Assembly (NCBI GenBank): GCA_025175895.1
Contig: JAKLTH010000283.1
Location: 124,001-188,000, forward strand
Source: Wurfbainia villosa
Taxonomy: Eukaryota > Streptophyta > Magnoliopsida > Zingiberales > Zingiberaceae
Length of the DNA: 64,000 bases
Reading direction: 5' to 3'
Positions 1-12,929 of this stretch are shown here, one piece after another. Numbering within the stretch: the first letter of the stretch is position 1; every line of letters starts with the position of its first letter. The position numbers were made by a program, and so were the translations under genes. The notes under the pieces are model-generated. The model was not told the origin of the DNA and made no database searches. It saw only the letters and a list, made by a program, of their open reading frames with translations.

Positions 1-2883
1 TGTACAAGCGGTATATCGGATAGTATATAAATATGAGCATATACCGTCTAATGAATGAATAACATAAAATGCGGACATACGAGTGCTCGCTCTCGATCCA
101 ACTGAACATATATCAACATATATATACAGGAAGAGTAATACCAACACATAATCTACTCATGCTACAGCCAAGGTATCTATGGTCTATCCAACACATACCA
201 AAATCGAATCAGATAATATAACATATGCAAAGAAACATGCATGAATATGATGTCTATCAAATGCAGCAAGTATAAATACAACAAATGCAACATCACAATA
301 ATCATATATATATGTATCTATATATATATTAATCTCAATCATCCATATATATATATATATATATACATGCATATATGTATATATATATGGTAATATCTGT
401 AGCTATCGATACGGCATGCATGCATGGTCATGTCGGCTCACCCTAAAGCTACCACGACCCGTGTGGCCTCGGTGGCTCGAGCATGACAATCGCCCCCTCA
501 ACACCAACCACTACTCTCGGGTAGTAGGGGCGATGATGATCGAGTAGCATATAAGCGTAAAGAGCAAGCTACACGATGGGGGTCCCTGCTGGTCACTCCG
601 ACAGTCACTACCCATGAGTGGTCGAGTACCACACACGCAGGACTACGGCATGCAAATCCCACTACCACCGTCTATAGTGGTAGAGTGCAACACCACAATG
701 CTCGCTCTGCCCTCACTGCTACTCCTCCATGAGTAGCCGTGGAGGCAGATATTGATGAGTGACACTCTCAACCACAAGGAGACCTCTTCGCCCGTGCATG
801 CAAATGACATGAACGATGTCTCACATGCACACATCCACCATAGACTCTCTATTCTCTGAGAGAATCATACTAACGGATCAACGCACTCTCTATCCTACGA
901 GAGTCGTACTCAATCGATCATAATACTCTCTATCCTGTAGAGAGTCATACCAATCTAATCGACGCACTCTCATCCTGTAGAGTCCTACTCAAGATGGACA
1001 CACTCTCTATCGTAGATAGTCGTACGTCGATTATAATAAGCTAGGACCACCGGTCCGTAGCGATACCCTAAGTATCATTCCTCTGACCATTTACACAACA
1101 CATGTTCGGTGGTCACATACAACCTAAGGGTACTAGAACTAACCCTAGGTTAAAGACATTATCTACCTACGGATGACCTTTTTTGATAATGTACAATCAA
1201 AGTTGCCATCCGGACTTTACTAATGCACTTAACTTAAACCAATTCTAAGTTACTTGCATCACCTATATGTATAACTCTAATTATGATAAAATAAACATGA
1301 TATCAAGAATGGAGTTAATAGCCGTAAGAAGATCAAGCATACGATAAAAAGAATAGTGGTCAAGGTAATATGAACACCTAACATGCTCATATCAATAACT
1401 AAATCGAATGCAATATATACTACGTAGGAAATTACCCACCGCTATGTAGACACCAATCGTCGTCTTCACGGTGAATATCTGCCTTGTATCCATGTCCTGC
1501 AAATATCATCAATTACGATTAATTTCCAGCATACGACAACATACTAATTTACTAGTGTATTGTTTCTATATTTGCATCCTTTTATTAAACACAAATTAGA
1601 AACCCCCTAATCACTCATGGTCAATTCACACCAATTTAGCTCTTTCTATTGAACTCTAACTTATTCACACGAATAGCATTCATTCAACTCACCGTTCTTG
1701 GCTCCACACTCAGTATCCCCAAACAGAGCATCTCCGCCTCATTTACAACCCCTACACAAAGCCTAGCAGAGCATCACGGACACAACCTTGTTCACGCTAC
1801 TCCCAACACCCAATTAGGGATCTAACACCCTAATTAGAACACTCCTCCTCCGTATCAATCCCTTCCCACTAAATCATAACCGAGCAACCCTCCAAATCAC
1901 AAACACACAACCAAATCACCATAAACAACCATGTCAAAGTGTACAAACATGATAAAATCATGGTTCAACACAAACCTCACCTCAACCTCGATCCATCATT
2001 CCCATCCACACTACCACCGACCCTCTTTGAATCCAAGAATCGTCAATCTACTCTACAACGAATCCACGGGGAATTGAAGTGGGCCAGAAAAGAAAGGAAA
2101 GCTCGAGATATACCAAAGACTTGAAGCTACTCGATGGTACTGCTGCTCCCCCAATCCACCAATTCACGAAAGCTCCCCTTCGGAACGACCCACCTGCACG
2201 GCATCATCGTGCTACTCGCATGAGAAATAGCAAGTCATGAAGAAGGGATCGATCGAAACCTACAAATAATCGTGTGCCCTTACCTTGCTCCGGCGACCAT
2301 CGTGAGATCCGTGATAGCAGCTCTCGTCAGCGGTGCTAACATCGCCGATCGGCTCACGCGCGAGATCCACGCGAGCCCGGAGAAGAAGAGTCAAGGTTGC
2401 CCTCAGTCGGATCTTCCACCGGGATGACGAGTGGCCAGCGAGCAGAGAAGGGAACCGTCGACGCTCGAGTGAAATCGCAGGGAACCGCGGCGGCGACAAG
2501 CCCAGTGCGGAGATCAGTGCCGGCGACAACCGCTCCTTTCACGGCGGCGATGGAGTGGCTGCATGGAGCGATGGATGGCGGCGCGTCGCTTGGCGTCTAG
2601 TGTGGAGTTAGGGCACGTGGCGAGAAGAAGAAGAAGGGAGCGGTGCGGGAGAAGGAAAGTCGCGATTTGGGGCACGGGAGAAAACGAACGGAAAAGAAAA
2701 AATGGGTTATCTCGGGTTCGTTTTGTTTAAAATCACAATTGATTGAGCTAGCTCAAGTTTAACCCAATCCTCCTAATCGATCATATGAACTCCATTCAAT
2801 ACTAGAAAAATTTCTAAAAACTCCAGAAAATTCCACAAGATAATTCTCACTTACCAAGGGATTTTTTTTTCCGGTATTTTACA
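1..2883 (-). repeat. 3' LTR of Ty3/gypsy element A, cut by the window edge
   Basis: This is the left, 3' LTR of a minus-strand element. It aligns with 7630-10518, so about 480 bp lie outside the window. Its inner end reads TGTAAAATACCGG on the minus strand, directly after a purine tract. It holds TA-rich microsatellite stretches near 300-395, a tandem hairpin array (844-1030) and a GC-rich stretch near 2300-2620. Short open frames in it (for example 2260-2611) are not supported as genes. It differs from the other LTR by many small indels scattered between near-identical blocks. Confidence 0.85.
844..1030. repeat. Tandem array of about 40-bp hairpin units in LTR A
   Basis: Five imperfect units start at about 844, 885, 925, 966 and 1002. 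Each begins with a short palindrome of the form ACTCTCTATCCTGTAGAGAGT minus a base or two, followed by a tail like CATACTAATCGATC. The same array is present in the other LTR at about 8462-8650. Function is unknown; a protein-binding or RNA-hairpin role in the LTR would be inference. Confidence 0.7.
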
Positions 2884-2896
2884 TTCTCCCCCACTT
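2884..2896 (-). other. Polypurine tract of element A
   Basis: The minus strand reads AAGTGGGGGAGAA immediately before the LTR start TGTAAAATA. This position and composition fit the plus-strand priming site of Ty3/gypsy elements. It fixes the element's orientation as minus. Confidence 0.75.
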
Positions 2897-5800
2897 ATAA
2901 AAATTTGGTCCCCAAATTTCGTACTTAAATATGAGAACCGACTTAAGAAATTTCTTCAACTACTACATGCCTCAAGTGAACAAATGAGGATGTTGAGCTC
3001 GGATGGTCTTGTTCCGCTATTGTCGCTCCTTGCGACCCAGGATCCACCCTGGAATCACCTCGTAAGTCGCATTTGACTGAGGTAGAATCGGAACCTCTTA
3101 CAGAACATGATCAACATGTGACACGTATTTCCTCAATATAAAAACAAGAAATACGTTGTGAGCACCCGCAAGTGTCGGAGGTAAAGCTAACCGATAAGCT
3201 ACCCCTCCATAATCCACGACACAAGATCTGAATAGATGCTCCAACGTCTAAATGATACACTCAGACTGTTCATTTGTCTGCGGATGAAATGTTGCACTAA
3301 GCCGAAGCTCTGTGCCCAGTCTGGTGCAAACTCTACCAAAATCGCGAGGTAAATCGCGAATCTCTATCAGATATAATACTCAAAAGTACCCCATGCGATA
3401 ATCGACTCACAGTTCAATTACAGCCGGACGGTCCAACGAACGACCTAATAGGAAAGAAGTGAGCTGATTTGGTCGGTCGATCCACAATCACTCAACGCAT
3501 CACGTCCCTTACGGGTTCTAGACAATCCCGTAACGCAATCAATCGTGATATGCTCCCACTTTCAATCCGGAATCGAAATTTTCTAGAGCAATCCAGCGAG
3601 TTTCTGATGTTCAGCCTTCACCTACTGGCATACTAAACATCGAGCAGCAAAATCTGCTATAACTCTCTTTATACCATTCCACCAGTATAAACGTTCAACT
3701 CTTGGTACATCTGAGTACCACCAAGGTATATAGCCCATCTCGAATGATGTGCTTTCTGTAGCAACTCTTTCTTAAACACTGCAACTCCGGAACCCACTAT
3801 CCTTATCAGAGACGGGGAATTATTTTCTCAGAAGAGAAATCCATCAACCACCCAAGATACACTCCACACACGCTGTAAGTGCATGGAAGACTATAGCAAT
3901 CAATCTCCCTTGTTGCAACTGTTCGCGCTCCAGCAACTCCATTGTAGCTACCCAGTAGCTTGTTAAATTCAATGAGCACTTCTGCTCCATACAACTACAA
4001 ATCCAGATAATAACTACTAAAGTCACGTCATGTATATGACAGACTATCTCGTAGTTTCTTAACTGTCGTAAGCATAAGATACGTCTCATGCAACTGTATC
4101 GGATTCGCTCCGATCCCTGAAACGACGCATCTGCGTACATCATCCTTTTATCTATTCCAGAAGGATTAACTAATACTTGCGTAAAAGTTAACCGTCATCT
4201 AGGTCATGTAAACTGGTTTCACCAGCTTCTGACTAAATGATTTCCATCATCACCTTTGTCAAACAAGTCTGTGGTATAGTAATGCCAAACATTCTATCCA
4301 CATCTACGATGTACTAAAAACATACAAGGAAAACCACCATCTACGGTGGTGAGTGCGCGACTCCAACTACCACGATCAAGCGGTGGCGAGTTACGCAACT
4401 CCAACAAATACCGATCGATCGTGTCCAAGATACACGATTCTTAAATCCGATGGTGACTAAATCGTTAATTAGTCTAACAACTTTATCAAAACTCATAAAA
4501 ATTCATACCAAGTATGAAATTGGTGTATCTACACTGCATCCCTTTACTCTGGTGATGATATATATTAATCATTACATCAACAATGATAATCGTATGACAT
4601 CATGTCACTACAATATCAGTACTCCAGTCGTAAACCAACCTTAGAGTATACACAGGTGTCTTTGGCTGATCTAAATAGATCATCTATCCACAACAAGGAT
4701 ATTTATCATGACAACTATCAGATTCCATCATCGATAATCGATGTATACCTTCAAAGGTCCATCTCTCTTTGACAAAGAGTTCCGGATCTTCTCAAGGAGG
4801 AATACTGGGATAGATAAATATCCCCTCCAACATCTCCTATAATCACAACTTACGTTCTTCCAATTTCCATAGTGTTTAACAACACTGATACCAGTTAAAT
4901 TATCCCCCGGTATAGGATCTTCGATACCGGACTATTTTTGCAATCATTTCGAACGCCTACTCCACTTGCCTAAGCAACGGCAAGCCTTGGAGTTCATCCG
5001 AAATTACATCCGAATACTCTCAGATTATACGCACCTCCGAGAGCATATCGTACCATACTTCCGACAATTTGACCATCCGTAAGGATATGTCCACAGTAAA
5101 AGTATGACTATCAGAGTCTAAGGGCATCCCTTGACTTCTTAATTGTTGATCCTCATCTCACCTGATGGTAGAGATACCACCAACCCACAAGTCGATGTAA
5201 AGGACCCTTCTAATCCAACTGAGAATGTTCTAGATACAGATACCTGTAACCACAAGCATCTCTCAACATATTAACCCAGAGGGTAAAACTAGAGTAATAC
5301 CCTGAACGATGAAATATCTGTCGATCCGATCCCAAAGGCTCCATGCAGGTCTCGGCCTTTCTCCGAAGAGAATAAGATCAGATCCAACAGTCCGCGAAAA
5401 TTCGATCGCATTTCTGCGATGAATGATCCGAGGATTTTTCCTAGATCATCCGATCCCGTCACTAAATCCTACCAGCTGCAATTGTAGGATATCGAATAGA
5501 TACGACCATCGTCGTATACTCTCTCTTCTGTACTAATCAAATCATATCTGGGGGTAACTGTTGTATCTTCTAAGATGTCTTCTGGCGATCTTTGCTCTGT
5601 CTTTGATCTCTTTGAAGGGAGTATCAAGGAACTCCAACCACGCTGAGGTAGGTTGTTGATGAGATAACCCAATCTCTGTGTGATCTCTCTCGAGACGATA
5701 CATCATCCTCCCGGAACACCATTGGTAGTCTTCAACTGAGTCTTCAAAGTACACCTCCTCCACTGTACTGGTTGCTCACAATAGCAACAGCTGAACTGCC

Positions 5801-7130
5801 CTAACGGATATCTAACTTCGCGTGTCTTCGTGATCTGCACTGCACGCACACAATTCCTTCGGAGTCTTTGTTCTGATTTTGTTGATATCCACAAGAACCT
5901 TCTGATGATCTGCGATTGGTCTTCTATAATCGGAAAATAGCTCAAGGCCTATAACTCCGATCTTGCTCCTATCCAATAGTCGGAGACTTCTGACTCTAAT
6001 CAGTTGACCTGCAATAGTTGCTTACCGGTCTCCAACTCTTAAACTCTTGTACGGAGTCATTTCTAAACTCCTGTCTCAATCCAACGTCTTCCGGTAGGAT
6101 CTGGTAGAAGATCCCGGCATCCTAATCCAACTATAAGTCAATAACTCTGGATGGCTTAAATCATCCATCCATCTTCTTGAGCTATTAGGTGGTAGTAACC
6201 TCTGCAAGTCTCACGACTCTGCACAGTACATTATTACTGACCGATCACCATTTCTTGAAGCTCAAGAATTCCTTACAATATGTCACTAAAAGTGACATGG
6301 GGAAATATTTTCTTTCAACATCACTAATCCATGATCAAGTGATATATTATTTCCCGAAGATAATTTTTTTTTTTTTTTTTTTTTTTGCATTTATCACCAA
6401 ATATCGGCTTAATCCCGATAATGGAATGCAAACAACTTTTCTTTATCGATATAACATGAGTTAAGTACTTAAAAGTACTCTCAAAGTTATACAACTCAGT
6501 ACGAACAACTCAGGGATAAAATCCCTATAAAACTCCATAACCTAGCCTTCCGCTATCTGCATCAACAATAGTCTACAAGTCTGTTCATTACCCACAGGTA
6601 ATGATCCGACTAGCATAGTTAGTGGAAATCCCTAAGACTGTAGTCTCTGATTTCCATAATAATTGGCGACTTGGCCCTGTTTTTACTACATTGTATCGGC
6701 TCTCAAAGGTAAATTACCTTCTCGACACAGGTTCAAGACTCACAGACTCAACAGGTCGTTCCCGTGGTCAAATCATACCACGATTACGAATAATAACCAA
6801 CACACTACCGGTTATTCCCTGGTATAAGCATCTAAATGCATAACCAACATAACCGGGAGTATAAACACTAAGGTAACTCCGGTTGGTCGCCTCGATGGAC
6901 GACCCCTACTACAAGTCTGTACAGGTATCATAACTATACTGTATACAACTACTGATCTAGTTTAGATAAATATCTACTAAACCACAAGTTTTCAGGAATT
7001 CTTACCTCGTGCTGCTTGGAGCTCAGGCCGCTGTCCATCTCATCTCAGAAAACCAAAACCGAATAAATCGACTCCCGAGAATCCAAGACTCGACTCAAAA
7101 ATAACATAGTATGACATCGCAGAACCTTGG

Positions 7131-7142
7131 GCTCTGATACCA
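7131..7142 (-). other. Primer-binding site of element A (tRNA-iMet)
   Basis: The minus strand reads TGGTATCAGAGC, complementary to the 3' end of plant initiator tRNA-Met. It lies 7 bp inside the 5' LTR. Together with the polypurine tract it proves the minus orientation. Confidence 0.9.
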
Positions 7143-7149
7143 CTAAAGT

Positions 7150-10100
7150 TGTCACGCCCCGAGAGCATGCCGAACCGAAAATCAAACGGACAGCACCTCC
7201 CCTGTACGTGGCAACATTTCGGGTTAATACAAGGCCCGTAGGCCACAACAATAACAACATATATACATATATCAAATCAACAACTACACAAAAACACAGC
7301 GGAAACATACCACAACAATACACATCCTACACATGCATACCGGTATGACTAACACATCACGACAATACAAAACTTCGTCAAAAATCCGAATATACATGTA
7401 CATCATAAAATCAATACATAACACGGATGAAGGCCCAAAACCAAAACACGGGAGCCTCGGAGGTGAGATGAGACGATGTCAACCGGCGGTGCCCCAAGCT
7501 GCCACGAAGTCTTCTACACATTACAGGCGTGAAAACCTGTGGTCCGTGGGGGTGGTGAGTAAAACTCAAGAGGTAATCAGAAAACATGTATATATGTAAT
7601 ATCACATGTATTTCAACGACATATCTAGATGTACAAGGTATATCATAGTATATAAATACGAGCATATACCGTCTAGCGAATGAATAATAAAATGCGACAT
7701 ACTCAAGTTCTCGCTACTCTGATCCAACCTGAACATATATCCAACATATATATAATAGGAAGAGTAATATCAACACATAATCTACTCGTACGAGCAAGGT
7801 ATCTATGGTCTATCCAACACATACCAAAATCCGACACAATCAGATAACATATGCAAGAAACATGCATGAATATGATGTCCACCAAATGCAAAGAAGCATA
7901 GTACAAACAAATGCAACATCACTAATCATATATATATATGTATCTATATATATTAATCTCAATCATCCATATATATATATATATGCATATATGTATATAT
8001 ATATGGTAATATGCAAGCGCCATCGGATACGGCATGCGGCATGCATGGTCATGTCGCTCACCCTAAAGCTACCACGACCCGGTGTGGCCTCGGTGGCTCG
8101 AGCATGACAATTGTCCCAACTCAACACCAACCACTACTCTCAGTGGCCGAGTGGGCGATGATCGAGTAAGCATATAAGCGTAAAGAGCAAGCTACGATGG
8201 GGGTCCTGGCTTTGGTCACTCAGGCGATCACTACCCATGAGTGGTCGAGTACCACACACACGAGACTACGACACGCAAATCCAACTACCACCGTCTATAG
8301 TGGTAGAGTGCGGCACCATAATGCTCGCCTCACAGGTTACTCCTCCTATGAGTAGCAGTGGAAGCGGGATATTGGCGACACTCTCGACCACAAGGAGACC
8401 TCGTCGCCCGGCGTGCGTAAATGACATGAATGCAATGTCTCACATACAAACATCCACCATAGACTTTCTATTCTCAGAGAATCATACTAACGGATCAACG
8501 CACTCTCATCCTGTAGAGAGTCGTACTCATTGATCATAATACTCTCTATCCCAGAGAGTCATACTAATCTAATCGACGACTCTCTATCCTGTAGAGAGTC
8601 CTACTCAACGATGGACACACTCTATCCCGTAGATAGTCGTACGTCGATTATAATAAGCTAGGACCACTCCGTAGCGATACCCTAAGTATCATTCCTCGAC
8701 CATTTACACAACACATGTTCGGTGGTCACATACAACCTAAGGGTACTAGAACTAACCCTAGGTTAAAGACATTATCTACCTACGGATGACCTTTTGCCCA
8801 ATGTACAATCAGGTTGCCATCCGGACTTTACTAATTGCACTTAACTTAAACCAATTCTAAGTTACTTGCATCACCTATATGTATAACTCCTAATCATGAT
8901 AAAATAAACATGATATCAGCAATGGAGTTAATAGCCGACGGTAGAAGATCAAGCATACGATAAAAAGAACAGGGTCAAGGTAATATGAACACCTAACATG
9001 CTCATATCAATAACTAAATCTGAATGCAATATATCTACCCGGACCAGGTAGGAAATTACCCACCTGCTATGTAGACACCAATCGTCTTCACGTCCGTGAA
9101 TATCTGCCTTGTATCCATGTCCTGCAAATATCATCAATTACGATTAATTTCAAAGACACCCATACAACATACTAATTTACTAGTGTATTGTTTCTATATT
9201 TGCATCCTTTTATTAAACACAAATTAGAAACCCCCTAATCACTCATGGTCAATTCACACCAATTTAGCTCTTTCTATTGAACTCCTAACTTATTCACACG
9301 AATAGCATTCATTCAACTCACCGTTCTTGGCTCCACACTCGAGTATCCCCAAACAGAGCATCTCCGCCTCATTTACTCTACACAAAGCCTAACAGAGCAT
9401 CACGCATAATAACCTTGTTCATGCTACTCCCAACACCCAATTAGGATCTAACACCCTAATTGGAACACTCCACTCCATATCAATCCCTTCCCACTAAATC
9501 ATAACCGAGCAACCCTCCAAATCACAAACAACACACAACCAAATCACCATAAACAACCATGTCATGCGGTGTACAAACATGATAAAATCATGGTTCAACA
9601 CAAACCTCACCTCAACCTCGATCCATCATTCCCATCCACACTACCACCGACCCTCTTTGAATCCAAGAATCGCCAATCTACCTACAACTGATCCACAGAA
9701 TTGAAGTGGATAAAAGAAAGGAAAGCTCGAGTTATACCAAAGACTGAAGCTACTCGATGGTAATCGCTCCCCAATCCAATCCACCACTCCAAAAGCTCCC
9801 CAAGTTGCATTGACGGCATCATCGTACTACTCGCATGAGAAATAGCAAGTCGTGAAGAAGGGATCGATCGAAACCTACAAATAATCGCGTTCTTACCGCT
9901 CCGGCGACCATCGTGAGATCTGTGATAGCAGCTCTCGTCAGCGGTGCTAACACCGCCGATCGGCTCACGCGCAGATCCACACGAGCCCGAGAAGAAGAGT
10001 CGAGGTTGCTCGGCCGGATCTTCCACCGAACGATGAGTGGCGGAGAGCAGAAGGGAACCGCCGACGCCGAGTGAAATCGAGGAACCGCGGCGACAAGCCC

Positions 10101-10518
10101 AGTGCGGAGATCAGCGCCGGCGACAACCGCTCCTTCTCTCGCGGCGGCGATGGAGTGGCCGCGGCGGCGATGGAGTGGCAGCGGCGGCGATGGAGTGGCA
10201 GCGGCGTGCGACGCGGCGTCTGCGAGTTAGGGCTCGGGCGGCGACGGTGGAGAGAAGAAGAAAAGGGAGCGGCGGTGCGGGAGAAGGAAAGTCGCGATTT
10301 GGGGCACAGGGAGAAAACGAACGGAAAAAGAAAATGGGTTATCGGGTTCGAGCGTTTTGTTTAAAACTGGCCAATTGATTGAGCTAGCTCAAGTTTAACC
10401 CAATCCTCCTAATCGATCATATGAACTCCATTCAATACTAGAAAAATTTCTAAAAACTCCAGAAAATTCCACAAGATAATTCTCACTTACCAAGGGATTT
10501 TTTTTCCGGTATTTTACA
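7150..10518 (-). repeat. 5' LTR of Ty3/gypsy element A
   Basis: A complete LTR of about 3.37 kb. On the minus strand it starts TGTAAAATACC and ends GGGGCGTGACA, so it is bounded by TG...CA. It contains a TA-rich stretch (about 7925-8010), the hairpin array (about 8462-8650) and three exact or near-exact 20-bp units GCGGCGGCGATGGAGTGGCA at 10141-10200, where the other LTR has only one. Its right end abuts the interrupted integrase frame of element C. The second copy of its target-site duplication would lie outside the window. Confidence 0.88.
10141..10200. repeat. Three tandem 20-bp GC-rich units
   Basis: Three head-to-tail copies of GCGGCGGCGATGGAGTGGCN. The paired LTR has a single copy near 2541-2562, so the expansion happened after this element inserted, or the other LTR contracted. 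Confidence 0.8.
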
Positions 10519-11026
10519 ATAGAGACTGCCCAAAGTCGGCAGAAGAGTTACGCCGATGTCCAACGCAGACCCCTAGAGTTCCAAGTCGGAGATTTAGTGT
10601 TCATTAAGGTAGCTCCTATGAAAGGGGTAATGAGATTTGGGAAAAAAGGCAAGTTAAGTCCCAGATATGTAGGCCCCTACCTGATGACCAAGAGAGTTGG
10701 TAAGGTAGCTTATGAGCTAGAGCTACCACAAGGAAATGTCAGCTATCCACAATGTATTTCATGTTTCAATGCTTAAGAAGCACGTCCCAGACACCAACCA
10801 AGTGATTGAGCCACAGATGGTACTGATTCAGACAGATCTAAGTTATGAAAGTCGACCTATTCAGATAATAGATCGAGCAGTCGAGAAACTAAGAAATAAA
10901 GAAATACCATTAGTAAAAGTCTTATGGTAAAGTCAAAGGTTTGAAGAAGCAACCTGAGAACGTGAGGATGACATGACGCAAAAGTACCCCGAACTATTCC
11001 AAGTTTCGAGGACGAAACTTTTATAA
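10519..11026 (+). pseudogene. Integrase C-terminal end of Ty3/gypsy element C
   Basis: Plus-strand remains of the end of a gypsy polyprotein. The first frame reads TAQSRQKSYADV, then EFQVGDLVFIKV and KGKLSPRYVGPY. After a frameshift near 10735 it continues AIHNVFHVSMLKKHVPD and ends in VKVLW, an in-frame stop, then EREDDMTQKYPELF. These are the usual motifs of the integrase C-terminus just before the 3' LTR. The frame is open up to the junction with element A at 10518/10519, so element A landed inside this coding region. Decayed: at least one frameshift and two in-frame stops. Confidence 0.85.
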
Positions 11027-11038
11027 GGTACAAGGGAT

Positions 11039-12929
11039 TGTAACATCCCAAATTTTAATTCCTATATTTTTATTAGAGGAAAATAGAAATAAAAATAAGC
11101 ATAGAAATAATAAAAATAGGAATAGAATAATAATAAAAAAAGAATAGAAATAATTAAGAATAGAAATTAAAAAAAAATCGAATAAATGGTTCGTTAGCCG
11201 AGGCTCGAACCATGAACCGTTGGTTTGGGGGAATAGGCTTCCCATCGCTAAGTCATAAGATTACCAATGTGTAGGATATAATAAAATATATCTATAGGCG
11301 AAAAAAAAAAGAGATTGATTGATTTGACTAATTATTTAAAGGGGTAATTAGGTTAAAAAAAATTCTAATTTTTATATATATATTTGTTCCCTTCTCTCTT
11401 TAAATCTCACACCGATCTCTCTCTCCCTCCTCTCTCCAACGCCGACGCCCACCCTCTCTCTACCTCTCTCTCTCGTTTTTCTCCAGTTGCCGAATAAAAA
11501 AAAAAGAGACGGGGTTTCTCCACCGAGAAAGACAAGAGAGGAAAAAAATGCCTCTATAATTTCTCAATCGTGGGATAATTCAAGAGGAGATTTTTTAGAG
11601 GGATCTTCTCAAGAACTTGATAGAGGATCACGCTAAAGCTAAGGAACACATAGGAGGTTTTCTCTTTACGAAATCTAGCGGTATAAATTGGTGAAAAACG
11701 TAGGAAGTAAGTATTGCTCACCTACAGTATAAGTAGTTATCGTATATCATTGATATGTTTTTATGTGCATGTTATTTTCAATTATGCATGGTATTTTCAG
11801 TTACGTGATTTTACCGTTATATTATGGGTAATTCAGCATCATGTTTAGATCCATGATAAGAATGTGATTTATAATCATGCATGTTGTAGATGAGTTGTAG
11901 CTTACAATTATATGCATGAGGTAAAGTAAGATGTAAAAATATTTCCTTTATAAAGAAAATTTAAAGATGCTCCCCGTTTGAATTGGGGATTAAGAGCACA
12001 ACAATCTTGATGCTCCCACTTCAGTTTTGGGGGTCAAGAGCATAATGATCTTTATGGTGCTCCCCATTCATGGTTTAGGGGATTAAGAGCATTTCTTTCA
12101 GTATGTATAAGAATATAAGTATAAAGGAAGTATTTTACTTTTTGACAGGGTATGTATCGGACATCAGTTTCGCCCACGGGCCAAGGCCCTTAGTTTCAGT
12201 TACCCTAGTAGGTTCGGTGGTTGGCCACCCCGGCCTATTAGAAATGCGCGCATTGGTACTATGCCGGACCCATATCCAGGATGATTATTATTTTGAAGTA
12301 TCAGTATAAGTATAAGTAAAAGTTTTCAAAGTTAATCATTCCAGATCAGATACACTGTTTACAAGTTTTAAAATACTTAAGAGCATGATTTATACAAGAG
12401 ACATGTAATCAGAGTTATGATTTCTAGTTATGTTTGTATGTGTATCAATGTATTCAGGGCAAGAGAACTAGTTGCATGATTTCTTACAGTGCGTGTTTTT
12501 GTGAGCGTAGAAAGTACTTACTAAGCATTATTGCTTATAGTTTGCATTTCCTTATACTGCAGATAAAGGTAAAGAAAAGTTTCAGTGAGGTGGCATGGCG
12601 GACGAAGTGCTTGGTGTGTGTGGCGACGGAACAGTGGAAATAAAAGATCCTGAGTGCAGATGTCTAAACCAGATTTTAAGTTTTTAATTATTTTCTTTCT
12701 GATATTGTTGGAGTTCAATTGGATTGCTTATGGTTGAGACCAAAGAATGCTAGAGTCATGTTGGGTTAGTTTTAATACTCGCACGTTATGTGAAGATCTT
12801 GAATTGGTTATTGTTTAAGTGATGATTAAAGTATAGTGTTAAAGTAAGATCAGGAAGATAATAAGAATAAGATAGTAAAGTAGTGACACCTCCCCTAGTA
12901 GAGAGTGGAAAGACTAGGAGGGTGTTACA
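11039..12929 (+). repeat. 3' LTR of Ty3/gypsy element C
   Basis: It begins TGTAACATCCC 13 bp after the integrase stop and ends GGTGTTACA, giving an LTR of about 1.89 kb with TG...CA ends. It is followed by TTGAT, a candidate 5-bp target duplication whose partner would be left of the window. It is unrelated in sequence to LTRs A and B. No gene is seen in it. Confidence 0.8.

Larger units (their letters stand above)
2884..7149 (-). pseudogene. Decayed gag-pol of Ty3/gypsy element A
   Basis: No long frame survives, but the minus strand carries domains in gypsy order. A degraded gag zinc knuckle (CCYCEQPVQWRRC, with the usual His replaced and one residue missing) lies near 5760-5810. RNase H is at about 3844-4143, starting YADAS and containing LRQLRNYE and HDVTLVVI. 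Integrase is at about 3690-3240, with a zinc-binding end (ARCLVC), KWEHITIDCVTGL, TRKGRDA and finally FHPQTNEQSE. In-frame stops and frameshifts occur throughout. The internal region is about 4.27 kb, slightly short for a full polyprotein. The very long LTRs suggest a Tekay/Del-like chromovirus, but I see no chromodomain, so the lineage is an inference. It cannot encode its own mobility machinery. Confidence 0.8.

Noticed and set aside
838..1030. CRISPR-like regular repeats
   Set aside because: The units are imperfect palindromes inside a plant LTR, without unique spacers or cas genes.
2260..2611. Overlapping GC-rich frames on both strands, and similar ones at 9682-10378 and 23032-23464
   Set aside because: They lie inside LTRs, are not conserved between the LTR pairs and are explained by GC-rich composition.
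6622..6843. Plus-strand frame with LLDTGS resembling an aspartic-protease motif
   Set aside because: Element A is on the minus strand by its primer-binding site, polypurine tract and integrase order, and nothing around this frame resembles a protease.
7128..7142. Possible tRNA 3' end
   Set aside because: It is only the 12-nt primer-binding site of an LTR element; no tRNA cloverleaf is present.
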